DNA of 64,000 bases, taken from Epithemia pelagica. Taxonomy: Eukaryota > Bacillariophyta > Bacillariophyceae > Surirellales > Surirellaceae. Every line of letters begins with the position of its first letter. Within the stretch, counting starts at the first letter, position 1. Made by a program: the position numbers and the translations under genes. Positions 40,906 through 51,400 of the stretch are shown piece by piece. Below the pieces are notes generated by a model. That model made no database searches and had not been told where the DNA came from. It saw only the letters and a list, made by a program, of their open reading frames with translations. The stretch is taken from contig OX337242.1 in assembly GCA_946965045.2 (NCBI GenBank), positions 1,364,001 to 1,428,000 on the forward strand, in the 5' to 3' direction.

Positions 40906-41757
40906 ATGTCGATCCAATCCACAGTAATTGTCCTCGTGGTGTTGGTACTTGTTCTGACACCGGAAACCATTCGAGCTGCTGGTCGCCGTCCACATTCTAG
41001 ACGAAAATGTTCCCCGACAACCCATACCATCAAGTCTCTCCACAGTCCTACATGGAACGCTGCAAAGAATGGCATGGATCCCTGGATCAAAAGCTTGTCG
41101 ACTGGCTCCATCGAGAAAACCTCCACAATCGCAACCAATCAATTGATCTTGTATCGAGGGGGTGCCACCAAAACACTTGAGAAGGAGACTTTGACATCAA
41201 CGCAAGTTAGAAAAGATCCAATAGCCATTGATCCAATGGCGAAAATGATATTGTTGTGGTTTCATCATGTTCCCAAACCTCTTCGGTTTTTTCTCAGTGG
41301 ACGAGTTGGTGATGTCATTTTCTTTTTCCTCGAAAGGTGGCTGAGTGTCCTCCTTGGTGCCATGCTGGCTTCCTTCGACCTGTCGACAGAGCCATCTGGA
41401 TCAAGGGCGTCCAAGGTTGTCACACTGGTGGTAGAATCAAAAGATTCGATAACCTTTCTGGGAGGATTTTTGTTGCACATTGTTCCTCAACACCTATTGC
41501 ATGCAGTGCTGGTATTTGGGTTGACAAGTATCGATACTCGTGAAAAGTATTGGAAAACTCTCATTGGAATGTATCAGGGCTTGATCACAACGTCCATCTT
41601 GTTGACCCTACTCAATACATGCCTCTTGAAGAAACTGGCCATGCCCAAGGGAATCGCCTTTGTCTTGACACAGCTCATTGCGTCCACTGTCAACTACTTT
41701 TGGCTCGGCTGGCTGGTACAACGCTCCAAACAACCTCCAAGAACCAAGTCCGAATGA
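40906..41757 (+). CDS. GtrA-like multi-pass membrane protein
   Basis: This single-exon gene encodes 283 residues. A signal peptide opens it (MSIQSTVIVLVVLVLVLTP...RAA). After a hydrophilic segment of about 90 residues, LWFHHVPKPLRFFLSGRVGD-VIFFFLERW begins a membrane domain, followed by LGGFLLHIVPQHLLHAVLVF, a helix at about 215-235 and a last one, GIAFVLTQLIASTVNYFWLGW. Four helices with the RFFLSG-x-x-(G/N) opening and N-Y-x-(W/F) end resemble the GtrA family (flippase-associated small membrane proteins). The function in diatoms is unknown. The leader might direct it to the ER or, with further signals, the plastid. Assignment is by pattern only. Confidence 0.55.
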   Translation: MSIQSTVIVLVVLVLVLTPETIRAAGRRPHSRRKCSPTTHTIKSLHSPTWNAAKNGMDPWIKSLSTGSIEKTSTIATNQLILYRGGATKTLEKETLTSTQVRKDPIAIDPMAKMILLWFHHVPKPLRFFLSGRVGDVIFFFLERWLSVLLGAMLASFDLSTEPSGSRASKVVTLVVESKDSITFLGGFLLHIVPQHLLHAVLVFGLTSIDTREKYWKTLIGMYQGLITTSILLTLLNTCLLKKLAMPKGIAFVLTQLIASTVNYFWLGWLVQRSKQPPRTKSE

Positions 41758-42323
41758 ATCTTGGCGCTTGGTAATGTACCAAAGGGTAAATGTCGTATGT
41801 ATGACTGGTTTTTAGTAGATATTTGTAAGTTCTGCCAAGTTGCTTCTCGTGGTTGTTCGCAAGGCAGCTAGGAGTATATCGTGAACGGGTTTTCTCTGTC
41901 CACCGCCATGGCTAATGGCGAAACACTCAATGAGTACCTCCACTCGACATGGTTTGCAAGCTAAGGGATATTGATAAATCGCCTTGCACCCTCAAGCTGA
42001 TGCGTCGATAATGTAATCGTATGTGTCCAGTGAATCGTTGTCAGTGTCACTGACACTTTAGGGTCTACATCATTGCTCTAGCTACGCATTCTCCAGGAGA
42101 ACAGTTCCGAAAACTGAAGCACCAACAAGGGTGAAACTTCTGAATACGATTGCATGCGTCTAGTCCACAACAACTGAGGCGAAAGCCTAAGAAATGTTTT
42201 CCATTACTCAAGAGTTCATAAACTGGAGCTGGATGGCATAGATTACTACGTATCATGCAAAAGCGATTGTGGTTTGATGCGTGCCAAATCCACAGTCACA
42301 GTGTGATTTTCGATTCTCGCGAC
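41758..42323. other. Convergent 3' intergenic region
   Basis: About 570 bp. It holds one TAGGAGTA at 41869-41876 and a small perfect dyad, AGTGTCA-C-TGACACT, at 42043-42057. No gene. Confidence 0.45.
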
Positions 42324-43784
42324 TCAATAGACAACTTGCCCCTCGGTATCGCATACCAAGGGTGGAACCCGAAGGACAAGGCAATCTCCCACTGCCAATT
42401 CCGTCTCAAACGCTGCCGTAACATGCGCACAATCCTGAATCTGAATTCCCCAGTCAGGACCATTGCCTCTCAGTGAAGATGGCTCGTAGTTCCCCGTGGT
42501 GCGATTGTATATGCCCCAACAAAACTTGGCGACGGTGGTGGAAATAATTTCCAACACCCGACCGTCACGGACCAGAACAATGTCCATGGTCATGTGACCA
42601 TCCGGTGGCCAGGTAGATGCTTTGATCCAAGCCCCTCCAACGGCTACGGCGGATTCATACCACGATGGATACCGAGAAGCTTTGTTGCGCTCTTCTTGTT
42701 CCATCTCTTGTCGTTTTCCGGGGACTTCCCGAAGATCAATCAATGCGTCAAGCTGCTTTTGGGCGTTGTCAATCTGTTCGTTGAGAGCATCTGTTGGAGA
42801 GTTTTTCAAACGCGATTTACTTCTCGCTTTTAGCTTTTCTTCAGTTTCGTCCGAGCGATCAGTGTTCACTTTCGGATTGCCATTGGGCCAGGGTGTGTCA
42901 CCCGCCTTGAAATCAACGGCCGAGTCCAACAACCGGGGAAATGTCACTTGATCAAACGTCTTGATCTTGGTCATTTGGTAGGCATTCACTTTGCTTTGAG
43001 ACTCAACCAAATCAAGATCGACCATCATTATGTGTTGACTGGTCGTTTTGGCTGCAACATTGGAGTGCACAACTTGGTTGGTCGGTGGTGCGACTTGGAG
43101 CAGAACGCAATCCCCAAGTTGTGCATTGTCAAAGAGGCCAGATACTTGTGACCCTATCCCTCGAACTGCTATACCCCAACCAGGCCCACCCGTTCCTGCT
43201 CGTCTGTTTATCACTGGGTTGTACTCGGGAACCTTCCAGTTGCAGTATCGCCGAACGGTTGTCGCAACGAGATCTGTCACCGTTCCATCGCGCACCAGCA
43301 ACACATCCAATTTTGTCTCTCCATCCGGAGGACCAGTGCAAGCCTTGAGCCAGGCTCCTCCAATCGCAGTGGAGTTTTCGAACCATTTCGTTCTCAATAG
43401 TCTAGACTCATCCTCGTCTTGTTCCTTGTCCTCCTGGGTAGATTCTGGATTGTCACGTTGCTCTACAAGATACTTTACATAATCCTGCAATCTTTCAATA
43501 TCCTTATCCAGTATTTCCTCTTGACTGAGAGTCAGTCGCTCTCGGGGAGTGCCACCTTGAAATGGATGGGGTGGAGACTTCTTGGTGCCAGTCGGCAGCC
43601 TTGGGTGGCGACCGTTCCATTGGGACGGTGCATCGCCCACCTGTAGTGGAGGAGTATCATTGGGAAGCGCCGGAAAACGAACGTAATTCCAGCTGCCTTC
43701 TCCGACCAGTTGACGAGCTTCAATCCAGATTTGTTTTTCTACGAGAGCAGCGTCCACAATCATAGTGTCTTGTTGTTCGACCAT
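42324..43784 (-). CDS. Internally duplicated protein of unknown family (two ~235-residue repeats)
   Basis: The ATG at 43784 gives 486 residues and no introns. Two halves align throughout. Half 1 has TMIVDAALVEKQIWIEARQL, FENSTAIGGAWLKACTGPPD, VLLVRDGTVTDLVATTV, GWGIAVRGIGSQVSGLF and LGDCVLLQVAPP. Half 2 has IMMVDLDLVESQSKVNAYQM, YESAVAVGGAWIKASTWPPD, IVLVRDGRVLEIISTTV, DWGIQIQDCAHVTAAF and VGDCLVLRVPP. Each half also has an acidic coiled-coil-like helix before the Trp-Tyr/Phe-Glu-x-x-x-x-[IV]-GGAW box. No signal peptide or membrane segment. I do not recognise the family. The invariant GGAW-[LI]-KA and PPDG residues suggest a structured repeat, perhaps beta-rich. No catalytic set is evident. 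Confidence 0.75.
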   Translation of the reverse strand: MVEQQDTMIVDAALVEKQIWIEARQLVGEGSWNYVRFPALPNDTPPLQVGDAPSQWNGRHPRLPTGTKKSPPHPFQGGTPRERLTLSQEEILDKDIERLQDYVKYLVEQRDNPESTQEDKEQDEDESRLLRTKWFENSTAIGGAWLKACTGPPDGETKLDVLLVRDGTVTDLVATTVRRYCNWKVPEYNPVINRRAGTGGPGWGIAVRGIGSQVSGLFDNAQLGDCVLLQVAPPTNQVVHSNVAAKTTSQHIMMVDLDLVESQSKVNAYQMTKIKTFDQVTFPRLLDSAVDFKAGDTPWPNGNPKVNTDRSDETEEKLKARSKSRLKNSPTDALNEQIDNAQKQLDALIDLREVPGKRQEMEQEERNKASRYPSWYESAVAVGGAWIKASTWPPDGHMTMDIVLVRDGRVLEIISTTVAKFCWGIYNRTTGNYEPSSLRGNGPDWGIQIQDCAHVTAAFETELAVGDCLVLRVPPLVCDTEGQVVY

Positions 43785-44797
43785 GCGCCTTTACGGACAC
43801 ATGGATCATGGATGTTAAGGTTACGAATCTTGATTTTGGGTGTCGATTTGTGATTTGTGCTGCTTCCAAAAAAAAAGGTTTGCATCTATTCTTGTGCTGC
43901 TTCCGAGAAACTCCGACGAACGTGGTACTCGCGCACGACAAATGCGTGACCCGACTGAATAGTACCCGGATTTACAGATGCTGAAGTGCTCGATGTCATC
44001 TTGCGGATTCCCGCGGGTTTCGAGTTTCGACGAATCTTCGATTTATTTGGAAGACCGTGTGGAAGTGCTCTTTCTTCTTTCGCAAAAATATCAGTCGCGA
44101 GTCATTGTTCTGTTCTCTGTTCGCCTTTCATCGATGGGGCTTTTGCCTGTGTCGTCGCTCGCCCATGCTAGCCAGATATATGCCCTGTCACATCTCGTGA
44201 CCCCTTTTCAGTCGATTGTTGACTGGGATGCTCAGATGACTGAGAGGATCTATTGTAGTGTACTATTATTTAAGATGCCCGACGGGATTTGACTTTGTCT
44301 TGAAGAGAACTACTTTGTAGGTGATACTGGATACTTCATACATAAGTCAAGCAAGCGATCCATGCCCAGGACTGTTGAGAAAGAAATCAAATTTTGTCCT
44401 TTCTTTCCCAGCTTCTTTCTGACTACGCGGCGTACCATCAGTATTGATTCAATGAGCATTCTGTTTCGCAGATACCATTTTGAACGCTTAGAATTCAAAA
44501 AAATTCGAAAGTACGCCGGCTTGTCTATGGGCACGCGTTCAGGGCAATCGCTGCAGTCCTCCCATCTTCAACGAGATTGGAACTCCTTCCCGTCGCTGTT
44601 CGTTTTCGTTGTTCGCACAACGGGCCACAAGAATCAGAAGAGTAAATTCCAAATCAAAACTTTTGTACGATTTGCAACTTGCAACTTGCAACACACCCCG
44701 CAATCCAAACCAGTGTGGTCGCAACTTGCAATCGTCAAACGGAGACGTGAGAAAAAGACATTGCCTGTCTCCATCTTTCATCGCATAAACATTTTAA
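43785..44797. other. Intergenic between unknown repeat protein and HIT gene
   Basis: About 1 kb between two head-to-head genes. Open frames at 43978-44292 and 44362-44964 are present but carry no recognisable protein features and are not called. The second overlaps the HIT coding start in another frame. Confidence 0.35.
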
Positions 44798-45490
44798 ATG
44801 AATTTGGTGGATCGAGCTACATTTACTCAGACAATGGTGCTTTTTGGTATGACGACAACATCACCCAACATTGCCCAACTTCCCTACCTCGAAGACTCGG
44901 TCACGACGAAGCACTCATCGGCGTCGTCGGTGTCTTCCGAAGACACTGCGGCTCCAACCAGTGAATCATCCTTCAAATGCACTAAGAAGACGTGCACGTA
45001 CCATCCGGCGCCGCTTGGTGTCGATTATGACAAGAATGACACTGTATTTGGGAAGATTCTTCGAGGAGATTCTCCTGCCACGGCCCTCGCGGAAACTTCC
45101 AATGTCTTTGCCTTTGAAGATATCCATCCATGGGCTCGGTTACATGGCCTCGTTATTCCCAAGAGATTAATCAAGAGTGTCTTTGACTTGACGGCGGAGG
45201 ACCAAGATTTGCTGGACGAAATGCGCGAAACTGCCTACCAGCTTCTTCGGGAACAAGAACCTACTGCCTATGCCCGAGGTGACTTCATTCTGTGCTTTCA
45301 TGTTCCTCCCTACAATAGTGTCGATCATTTGCACCTGCATGTCATGGCACCAAAGTCGAAAATGCGATTTGTTCCAAGATTTTACAAGTATAACACCAAC
45401 TCCAAACGTGCCGCGTCATTAGATTCGGTGCAATCTCGACTGCAAAGAGGGAAAGCTCCGGTTCCTTACAAGAGACCACAACTCGCCTGA
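44798..45490 (+). CDS. HIT-family (histidine triad) nucleotide hydrolase
   Basis: This single-exon gene gives 230 residues from 44798; a start at 44834 is also possible. Residues 1-75 are a Ser/Thr-rich extension with KCTKKTCTYHP. The HIT domain follows: DTVFGKILRGDSPATALAET, VFAFEDIHPWARLHGLVIPK, RLIKSVFDLTAED, the FILCFHVPPYNSVDHLHLHV box containing the H-x-H-x-H triad (~175-179). HIT proteins hydrolyse nucleotide phosphoramidates or dinucleotides; the FHVPP and histidine box are closest to HINT/aprataxin-like members in spirit, though the P-x-N-S version and the C-terminal basic tail (RLQRGKAPVPYKRP) point to a protist branch. Substrate not predictable. Confidence 0.85.
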   Translation: MNLVDRATFTQTMVLFGMTTTSPNIAQLPYLEDSVTTKHSSASSVSSEDTAAPTSESSFKCTKKTCTYHPAPLGVDYDKNDTVFGKILRGDSPATALAETSNVFAFEDIHPWARLHGLVIPKRLIKSVFDLTAEDQDLLDEMRETAYQLLREQEPTAYARGDFILCFHVPPYNSVDHLHLHVMAPKSKMRFVPRFYKYNTNSKRAASLDSVQSRLQRGKAPVPYKRPQLA

Positions 45491-46428
45491 GACATGTGGC
45501 TATGATATCAGTTTTGCTCGCGTGGTTTCGATACCAAAGTGTGTCCATGTTGCCCTGGGCAACTTGTACCTACTCTATCAAGGAGAGCCGGTGGCGCAGA
45601 TTCCTCAACAACAAGGGCCTCGAACTGTTTGAACCAGATATTGGTGGGTTGAGTAAGCCCTTATCCAAAGATCTGAGACTCACTTCAAAAACCAAAGGCA
45701 GCGATCATTGAATCAGCCACTAGCGATAGCTGCAATACAACATAGAATCTTAAATTAGACTATTTCTCGTGATACCAACATGATTACACCGTAGTTAAAA
45801 CCAGATGGTTACAATGACCAATCCACTCCAGTGATCAGATCTTGTCTGTTTGAATAATTATCCTTTTTGGTCTCACGTCCGTTCCAGTTGTTCACCCAAG
45901 GACCTTGGTCATGTTACTACCAACCCATGAATCTCCAAAGAGTCTTGCTAAGCATGCCAACATCTACTTTATGAGTTTATTTGAATACGCAAGATCAAGT
46001 GTCTCTCGACCGTGTCCATACACCAGTAAACCTACAGAGCTTCGCCCGCTCCTCGTATGAGATCGATCACTCCGGAAGGCATTGTCTGTAGCAGAAGCAT
46101 TCTCCTGTCGCTACAGAAGCAACTTTTCCCAAATGACGCTATCACAGGACCCTTCCTATTCCAATGCAACAGTCACTTGTGCTTCAAAAGAATCACAAGG
46201 TACAAAGGGTGTTGCCCATTCCTCGTAGTAGAACAATCACTGTGGAAAAGGCATTGTGTGTACCTGACGCATTCTCCCCATGTCACAGTAATGTTCCCCT
46301 TTGACGTTGTCAAAGCAGACTTTCGGATGTACCAACCAGTGAGCAAAAAACAAACTTGTCATTTCGTTCCGTTCATTCGATCCGCTCGATAGTTCATATC
46401 CTTGGTTTATAGGATCGACAAACAGATG
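45491..46428. other. Convergent 3' intergenic region with a diverged tandem repeat
   Basis: About 940 bp, no gene supported. It holds the pair of ~110-bp direct repeats described separately. A 69-codon frame ending at 45711 is not convincing. Confidence 0.45.
46040..46320. repeat. Two-copy diverged direct repeat, period ~170 bp
   Basis: The stretch 46040-46150 (cctcgtatgagatcgatcac and aggcattgtctgta and gcattctcc) recurs with substitutions at 46210-46320 (cctcgtagtagaacaatcac and aggcattgtgtgta and gcattctcc). Landmarks keep the same spacing over some 110 bp. It is not coding in any shared frame. Confidence 0.65.
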
Positions 46429-47796
46429 CTAATAGGTTCCCAGTCCCAAGGCATCTTCAATATCACGATCTTCATCGTATTCATCGTACACTTCGTCCTC
46501 GTAGTCCTCATGATTGTATGTAGTCGCATCACTCTCCGATGACGAGGTGGATGGCGCCGACGAGGCCGACGCACCAAAGGCAGCCCATGCCGCCTCCTCT
46601 TCAGCGGAAAGGGAGAGGACCGCGGCGGACGAAGAGGATGACGACATGGACGTCGTCTTTTGTGGAGCGTCGCTAATGGACGTTTCTGTGTCACTCGATA
46701 GTACCGGTTCTTTTTGTTTTCGGTTCTGTGGCTTTTTGCGTTGCTTGGCTTCTTGTTGTTCCTCCTTTATGATTTCTTGGACTGTTTCTTTGGCTTGATT
46801 GGTAAAATCCAACTGCAATCGTTTCTTCTCAATGGATTGCACTTGAACATTGACGCGTGACCCTCTCGACAAGCCAGCCGTTTGTTGCAATCCATCTCGT
46901 CCAGCAATGTATCGTTGAAACAATTGCGCCACTGTACGAATGTGTAACAGTCCATGTCGATTGGCACCAACATCCAGGAGGACTCCATACGGTTCGACAC
47001 GAATCACCTGGCCCATTAATTCTTGTCCCACGGTCAAGGAGGACACTGAGACTCGGTCCGATTGTTGTTGCTGTTTCAGCACGTCCAGCGCTTCATCACG
47101 ATCCAAACACACTTCGAGTTGGTCACTCTCCAAGCGAATTTTCTGAACAAAGACGGGAAATCCTAGACTTTGCTTTTTGCGCAATCGCGCGGCTCGTTTC
47201 AATGCCACCGATTGTTTGCCCCGCGGTGGTCCCAAGCGCAACATGGCATGAACAATTTTCCACGACGACTTCTTCGTTTTCTGGGTGGATTGGTCGGTGA
47301 CAGGACTGGCACGGCCCTTGGTTTGGCGGCGCCATTTGCCGACACCCACTTCACAAAATACCTTGGGACCTGTCGTCCCATTGAGTAGTTCTTGAACCAC
47401 CACGGCTTGCAATTCTTGTCCAACGGTCAGTTCACTCAGCTCCCAACGAGGACGCCATTGATTGTTGGGAGGAGCTCGATAAAAGCAAGGCGGACGTTCG
47501 TCCGAGAGGGTAGTGTTTGCGGTACTCGCCAAAGCGTCCTTCCGAGATTCCGCCGTTTGTACCTCGTCGTCTGACGTTTGTGGCGCCGCATCGGGTGGGT
47601 GGCTTGCCAACCAATGGAGTTGAAAACTGTCTTTGCTAGATCCACGACAAGGAGACCCCGAGAGGGAGGGGGAGGAAATAGTAAATGCATTCACAATCAC
47701 CAACCGGGAAGAACTCAACAGCGTCCAAATCCCGATTCTTGTCAGTAGCAGAGTAGTAGAGAAAGAACAGGAGGATACCATTCTGCTATAGCACAT
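46429..47796 (-). CDS. Plastid-targeted S1-domain RNA-binding protein
   Basis: The ATG at 47796 gives 455 residues; a Met at 47781 may be the true start. The leader SSCSFSTTLLLTRIGIWTLL then SSSRLVIVNA-FTISSPSLSG is a signal peptide followed by a Phe-containing ASAFAP-like motif, the hallmark of diatom plastid import. Two S1-like OB folds follow. The first, at ~120-200, is diverged (LTVGQELQAVVVQELLNGTT). The second, at ~250-330, is canonical (LTVGQELMGQVIRVEPYGV and LLDVGANRHGLLHI then GSRVNVQVQSIEKKRLQLDF). The C-terminus is Ser/Glu/Asp-rich. S1 proteins of plastids bind RNA in ribosomes or transcript processing; the precise role here is inferred. Confidence 0.8.
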   Translation of the reverse strand: MCYSRMVSSCSFSTTLLLTRIGIWTLLSSSRLVIVNAFTISSPSLSGSPCRGSSKDSFQLHWLASHPPDAAPQTSDDEVQTAESRKDALASTANTTLSDERPPCFYRAPPNNQWRPRWELSELTVGQELQAVVVQELLNGTTGPKVFCEVGVGKWRRQTKGRASPVTDQSTQKTKKSSWKIVHAMLRLGPPRGKQSVALKRAARLRKKQSLGFPVFVQKIRLESDQLEVCLDRDEALDVLKQQQQSDRVSVSSLTVGQELMGQVIRVEPYGVLLDVGANRHGLLHIRTVAQLFQRYIAGRDGLQQTAGLSRGSRVNVQVQSIEKKRLQLDFTNQAKETVQEIIKEEQQEAKQRKKPQNRKQKEPVLSSDTETSISDAPQKTTSMSSSSSSAAVLSLSAEEEAAWAAFGASASSAPSTSSSESDATTYNHEDYEDEVYDEYDEDRDIEDALGLGTY

Positions 47797-48445
47797 TCAT
47801 TCAGCACTCCACAAGACAATCAATGGCCTGTCATGGTAATACATGATGTGTGGCTCTGCGTTCTCTGCGTCGGGTGGAGATTTGAGAAGGATGCTTTGTG
47901 GTCAGTGCTCTTACTGTTGCGCGAACCATCCGCGACGCATCTTCTCTGGTGCAGTTGGAGGCACCATGGTTCTGTTGTTCATGACTTGTCTCCCACATTC
48001 AGTGTAATGCGAGGACACTATGAGAATCATCCACCAGCTTTTACTCCTAGTATTTCAGGCAGCAAAGAGGAGTCATGCTGTTGCTAAAACGACGATCCAG
48101 TCAAACCACGAATGACTAAACTGATCATGTGTATTGGGCAATGAAACTTGAGGCTTTTGCGGATTTCAACGATAGAATCACCACACCAAATCATGGAGAT
48201 GGATGATGTGAAGAAAACTATTCTTAACCTTTCGATCTCTTTTAGAAGACAATTTGTCAGGTCATGCCATGATTTTTGTTTGGAGATCCATGGAACTTAT
48301 GTGTGCACGTCTCATGTTTTATGATCTCAGCACGACTTGATTCTCACCACCAATCACTTTTTTCTCTCATAAAAAGAAGATTTCTGGAACCCGCAAAGCA
48401 TCATCGTCAAAATTCTGTCATTATCGTCCCTCGATCCATTGCACC
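47797..48445. promoter_or_regulatory. Divergent promoter region (S1 protein / WW protein)
   Basis: About 650 bp between head-to-head genes, with one TACTCCTA (reverse of TAGGAGTA) at 48042-48049. No gene is seen. Confidence 0.4.
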
Positions 48446-51400
48446 ATGAAGTACACCTCGTTTGACGAAGAACAATTTCGTCACTCTGGTAGGTCGCTTT
48501 TCGTCTCGTCTTGTTCCAATTTCATTTATGCTCTCTTTCTCAACGATGATATTTTCATGCTTCTGATGAAAAACCGTTTCTTGTTCGAATTCTCATTAGT
48601 CACCAAGGCAGTCCGTAAGGTTGAGACCATTCTTGGGACAACCAAACAGGCTTGTTTCGCCGCAGACGATCCAGACCATTCCTATCAGGATAAGTATGCC
48701 TTGGTCGAAGTCATGACCAATTCCAGTCTATTGTCCTTGTTGCATGTACTCAATCGGTTGGGCTTGGACGATACGAAACTCCACACACTGTTGGAGTGGG
48801 TCCATCGAGACCACAAGACGGTGACCTTGTCCTTTGAAGCCCAAACCACTTGTACCTTTGTCAAGGAAACCCAGGTGGACCATGTCGTGTCGGCTCCCAT
48901 GTACGGAAAAACGACCACTACTACCGAGACATCCTCGGAAGAAGCAAAGGGTAGTGAGAGTTTTGAAGATGACCTGCCTCCTGGATGGAAACGGATGACC
49001 GACCCTTCGACCGATCGTGCCTATTACTACAACAGTGAGACGGCGGAAACATCCTGGGAACGTCCCACTGCATCAGGATCCGTTTCTGCTGAGAATGGTC
49101 CAAGGAGTGAAATGCAAGTGGAAGAACAGAGCACCGACAAGAAAGAGTCGGCGGCTGGGACTAAAAAGGAAACCAAGAGCACGACCACCGTTCATGCCAA
49201 GGTGATTCGAAAAGTGACACAACATCACTGGAAGGTGGGCATTCATTACGTGATTACAGCATATCCTGGAACCGACAAATCATCTGGTCTTGAACTCTTG
49301 TCCCAATCCTCCTCGACCGTCCTTGTCACGTCTGCCGGGATGGTCCGTGGGGACGGAGTCACGCCTCCGCCAAAACCACCTCTTCCAGAAAAGACGATTC
49401 ACTCTCCTGTTGAACTGAATCTTACCTGGTTGCTGACCATGCTCCAAGATCCAACAACCATGAACAATGATGGCTCTGAAACGAACAGCAACGTTGTTTG
49501 TCAATTTGCCATTGATCGAGAGGCGTCCTCGTGTCGTACTCCCCGAAGAAACGATCCTGTCTATGCCGCATTGGCTTTTCAAGCATTGTTGCAAGAGTGG
49601 GTCCAACAAGTCTTGGACTTTTTTGTGGAACGCGTCCATCGTGGGATTGTACTAAAGCACAACCTCTTGCCCAATGGCAATTCGTGGCTTGTAGGCGATG
49701 CAGAGGAGGCGAATACTACTGGAGAACTTTGCTTGTTGAGTGGAACAAACGGTAAAGAAATTTTCACACCCATTCTACCCTTGATGGAACAAGGATCCGT
49801 ACTTTCACCAGAGGACCAGGATGCAATCATGGAGGCCCATTTTCATTCCTTGGAAAAATCCTGTACCGATGTAGCCCAAGCTTTCCCTTCCGCCAATTCT
49901 ACTCGACTGGTCACCTGCAAAGAAGCAACCATGGTGTTACTCTGTAATCACACCATGAAATTGATTGGTCAATACCAAAATAGCGTCGACTATGTGGAAA
50001 ATATGTTGAAAAAGCAGTTGATCCAGGCCATTGGCAAAGAAGTCAGTTCCAACGACTTTGACAAGTTTATGCGATTCCACAATCGCAAACTATTGGGACC
50101 TAACTATGCACCCAAACCATTTACCCATGCCATTCGGCGACCAAACGCCTACCCCGATGGAATCCTGAGTATTGAAGCCACCACCTCTACCCACACGGAA
50201 GACAAGGATGGAATGGACGCGTCCATTGAAACCATGTGCCGGCACATATCCGGTCAAGATAGCCCTTCCATCTTTATCCCCATTAGTGCCGCAACATCGG
50301 TTGAAATAACAGGAGATCGCTTTCTCCATGGTTGGATCCAGCATCGCTTTGAATCCGAACCAACCAGCTCATATCAGATTGCGGCACGTGCACGCCAGTT
50401 CTCGAGCTTTCTTTTGATTCTTGGAACTATGGCGGGCAAAGACAAGTTCATGCCGAAGAATGCCATCATTCTTCAAAATAAGGACGAAGTGCTCATTCCT
50501 CTGTTCATGGAGGTGATCCCGACGGCCAAGGAGTTTAAAGATGCCATATCTTCTCTTTCTCCCGAACAACAAGCATTTGCCAAGGCATTTCGGGCAATGC
50601 AACTTGAGTCATCAGTGTTTGCGCTCTGTGTCGTTCAACTCAAACCTCAGTTAGAAAAGCTCTTGGGTCTACCAGTGGGAGCACTTACAAAGGAGATCAA
50701 GTTGACGCAAGATCTCATGTCCCTCTTTGTGGACAACCAGATTCCCAGTGATCTTTTGTCATACACAGGTGGAAACACGGGCGATAGCATGGAATCAAAA
50801 TTGGCCAGCGTGAAAGCGAATGTCAAGGCCGTCATGGACGTAATCGATGCTGCAAAGGAGAAACAGATTATGGAAGAAGAAAGAAAATCGGAAATGAGGC
50901 AAGCTCAATTCGGCGCTGTCGACCAGAATCGTTCGTTCAGGGCTCCACATCCACCTCCCGCTCCAAGCGGATTCGGATTTGCTGCTTCAGCGCCACCTCT
51001 CCCATTCGGAAGCGCTGCTTGTCAGCTTGCCGCCGTGGCACCACCGAAACCAGCGGTTATGTTTGCTTGTGAGGCTCCCGCCACTCGATCGGCCACACTT
51101 GTTCAGCCGCGTGGCCTAGGCGAATCCGGACCAGACGAAATATGGTCTTGTCCGTCGACGGATTGTTATGATGAAATGGACGATATGGAGACGGAGGAGA
51201 ATTTATGTGAATCTTCAGAGGAGACTTTCAAAGCTGATCAAGTACCCACTCCTAAACGAGTTAAGGACATTGACGACTTCACTTTGGTTCCAAAAGCATT
51301 GGATACCAAGATTGAGAAACTTGACTCAGACAACTCGCTCAAATCCACAATCCTCAAGACGGACACCGTTTGGAAGCGACTTCGTCAAGCAAATTTGCTT

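Noticed and set aside
44362-44964. 200-codon plus frame overlapping the HIT gene start
   Set aside because: It overlaps the HIT coding region in another frame and shows no domain, so only the HIT frame is kept.
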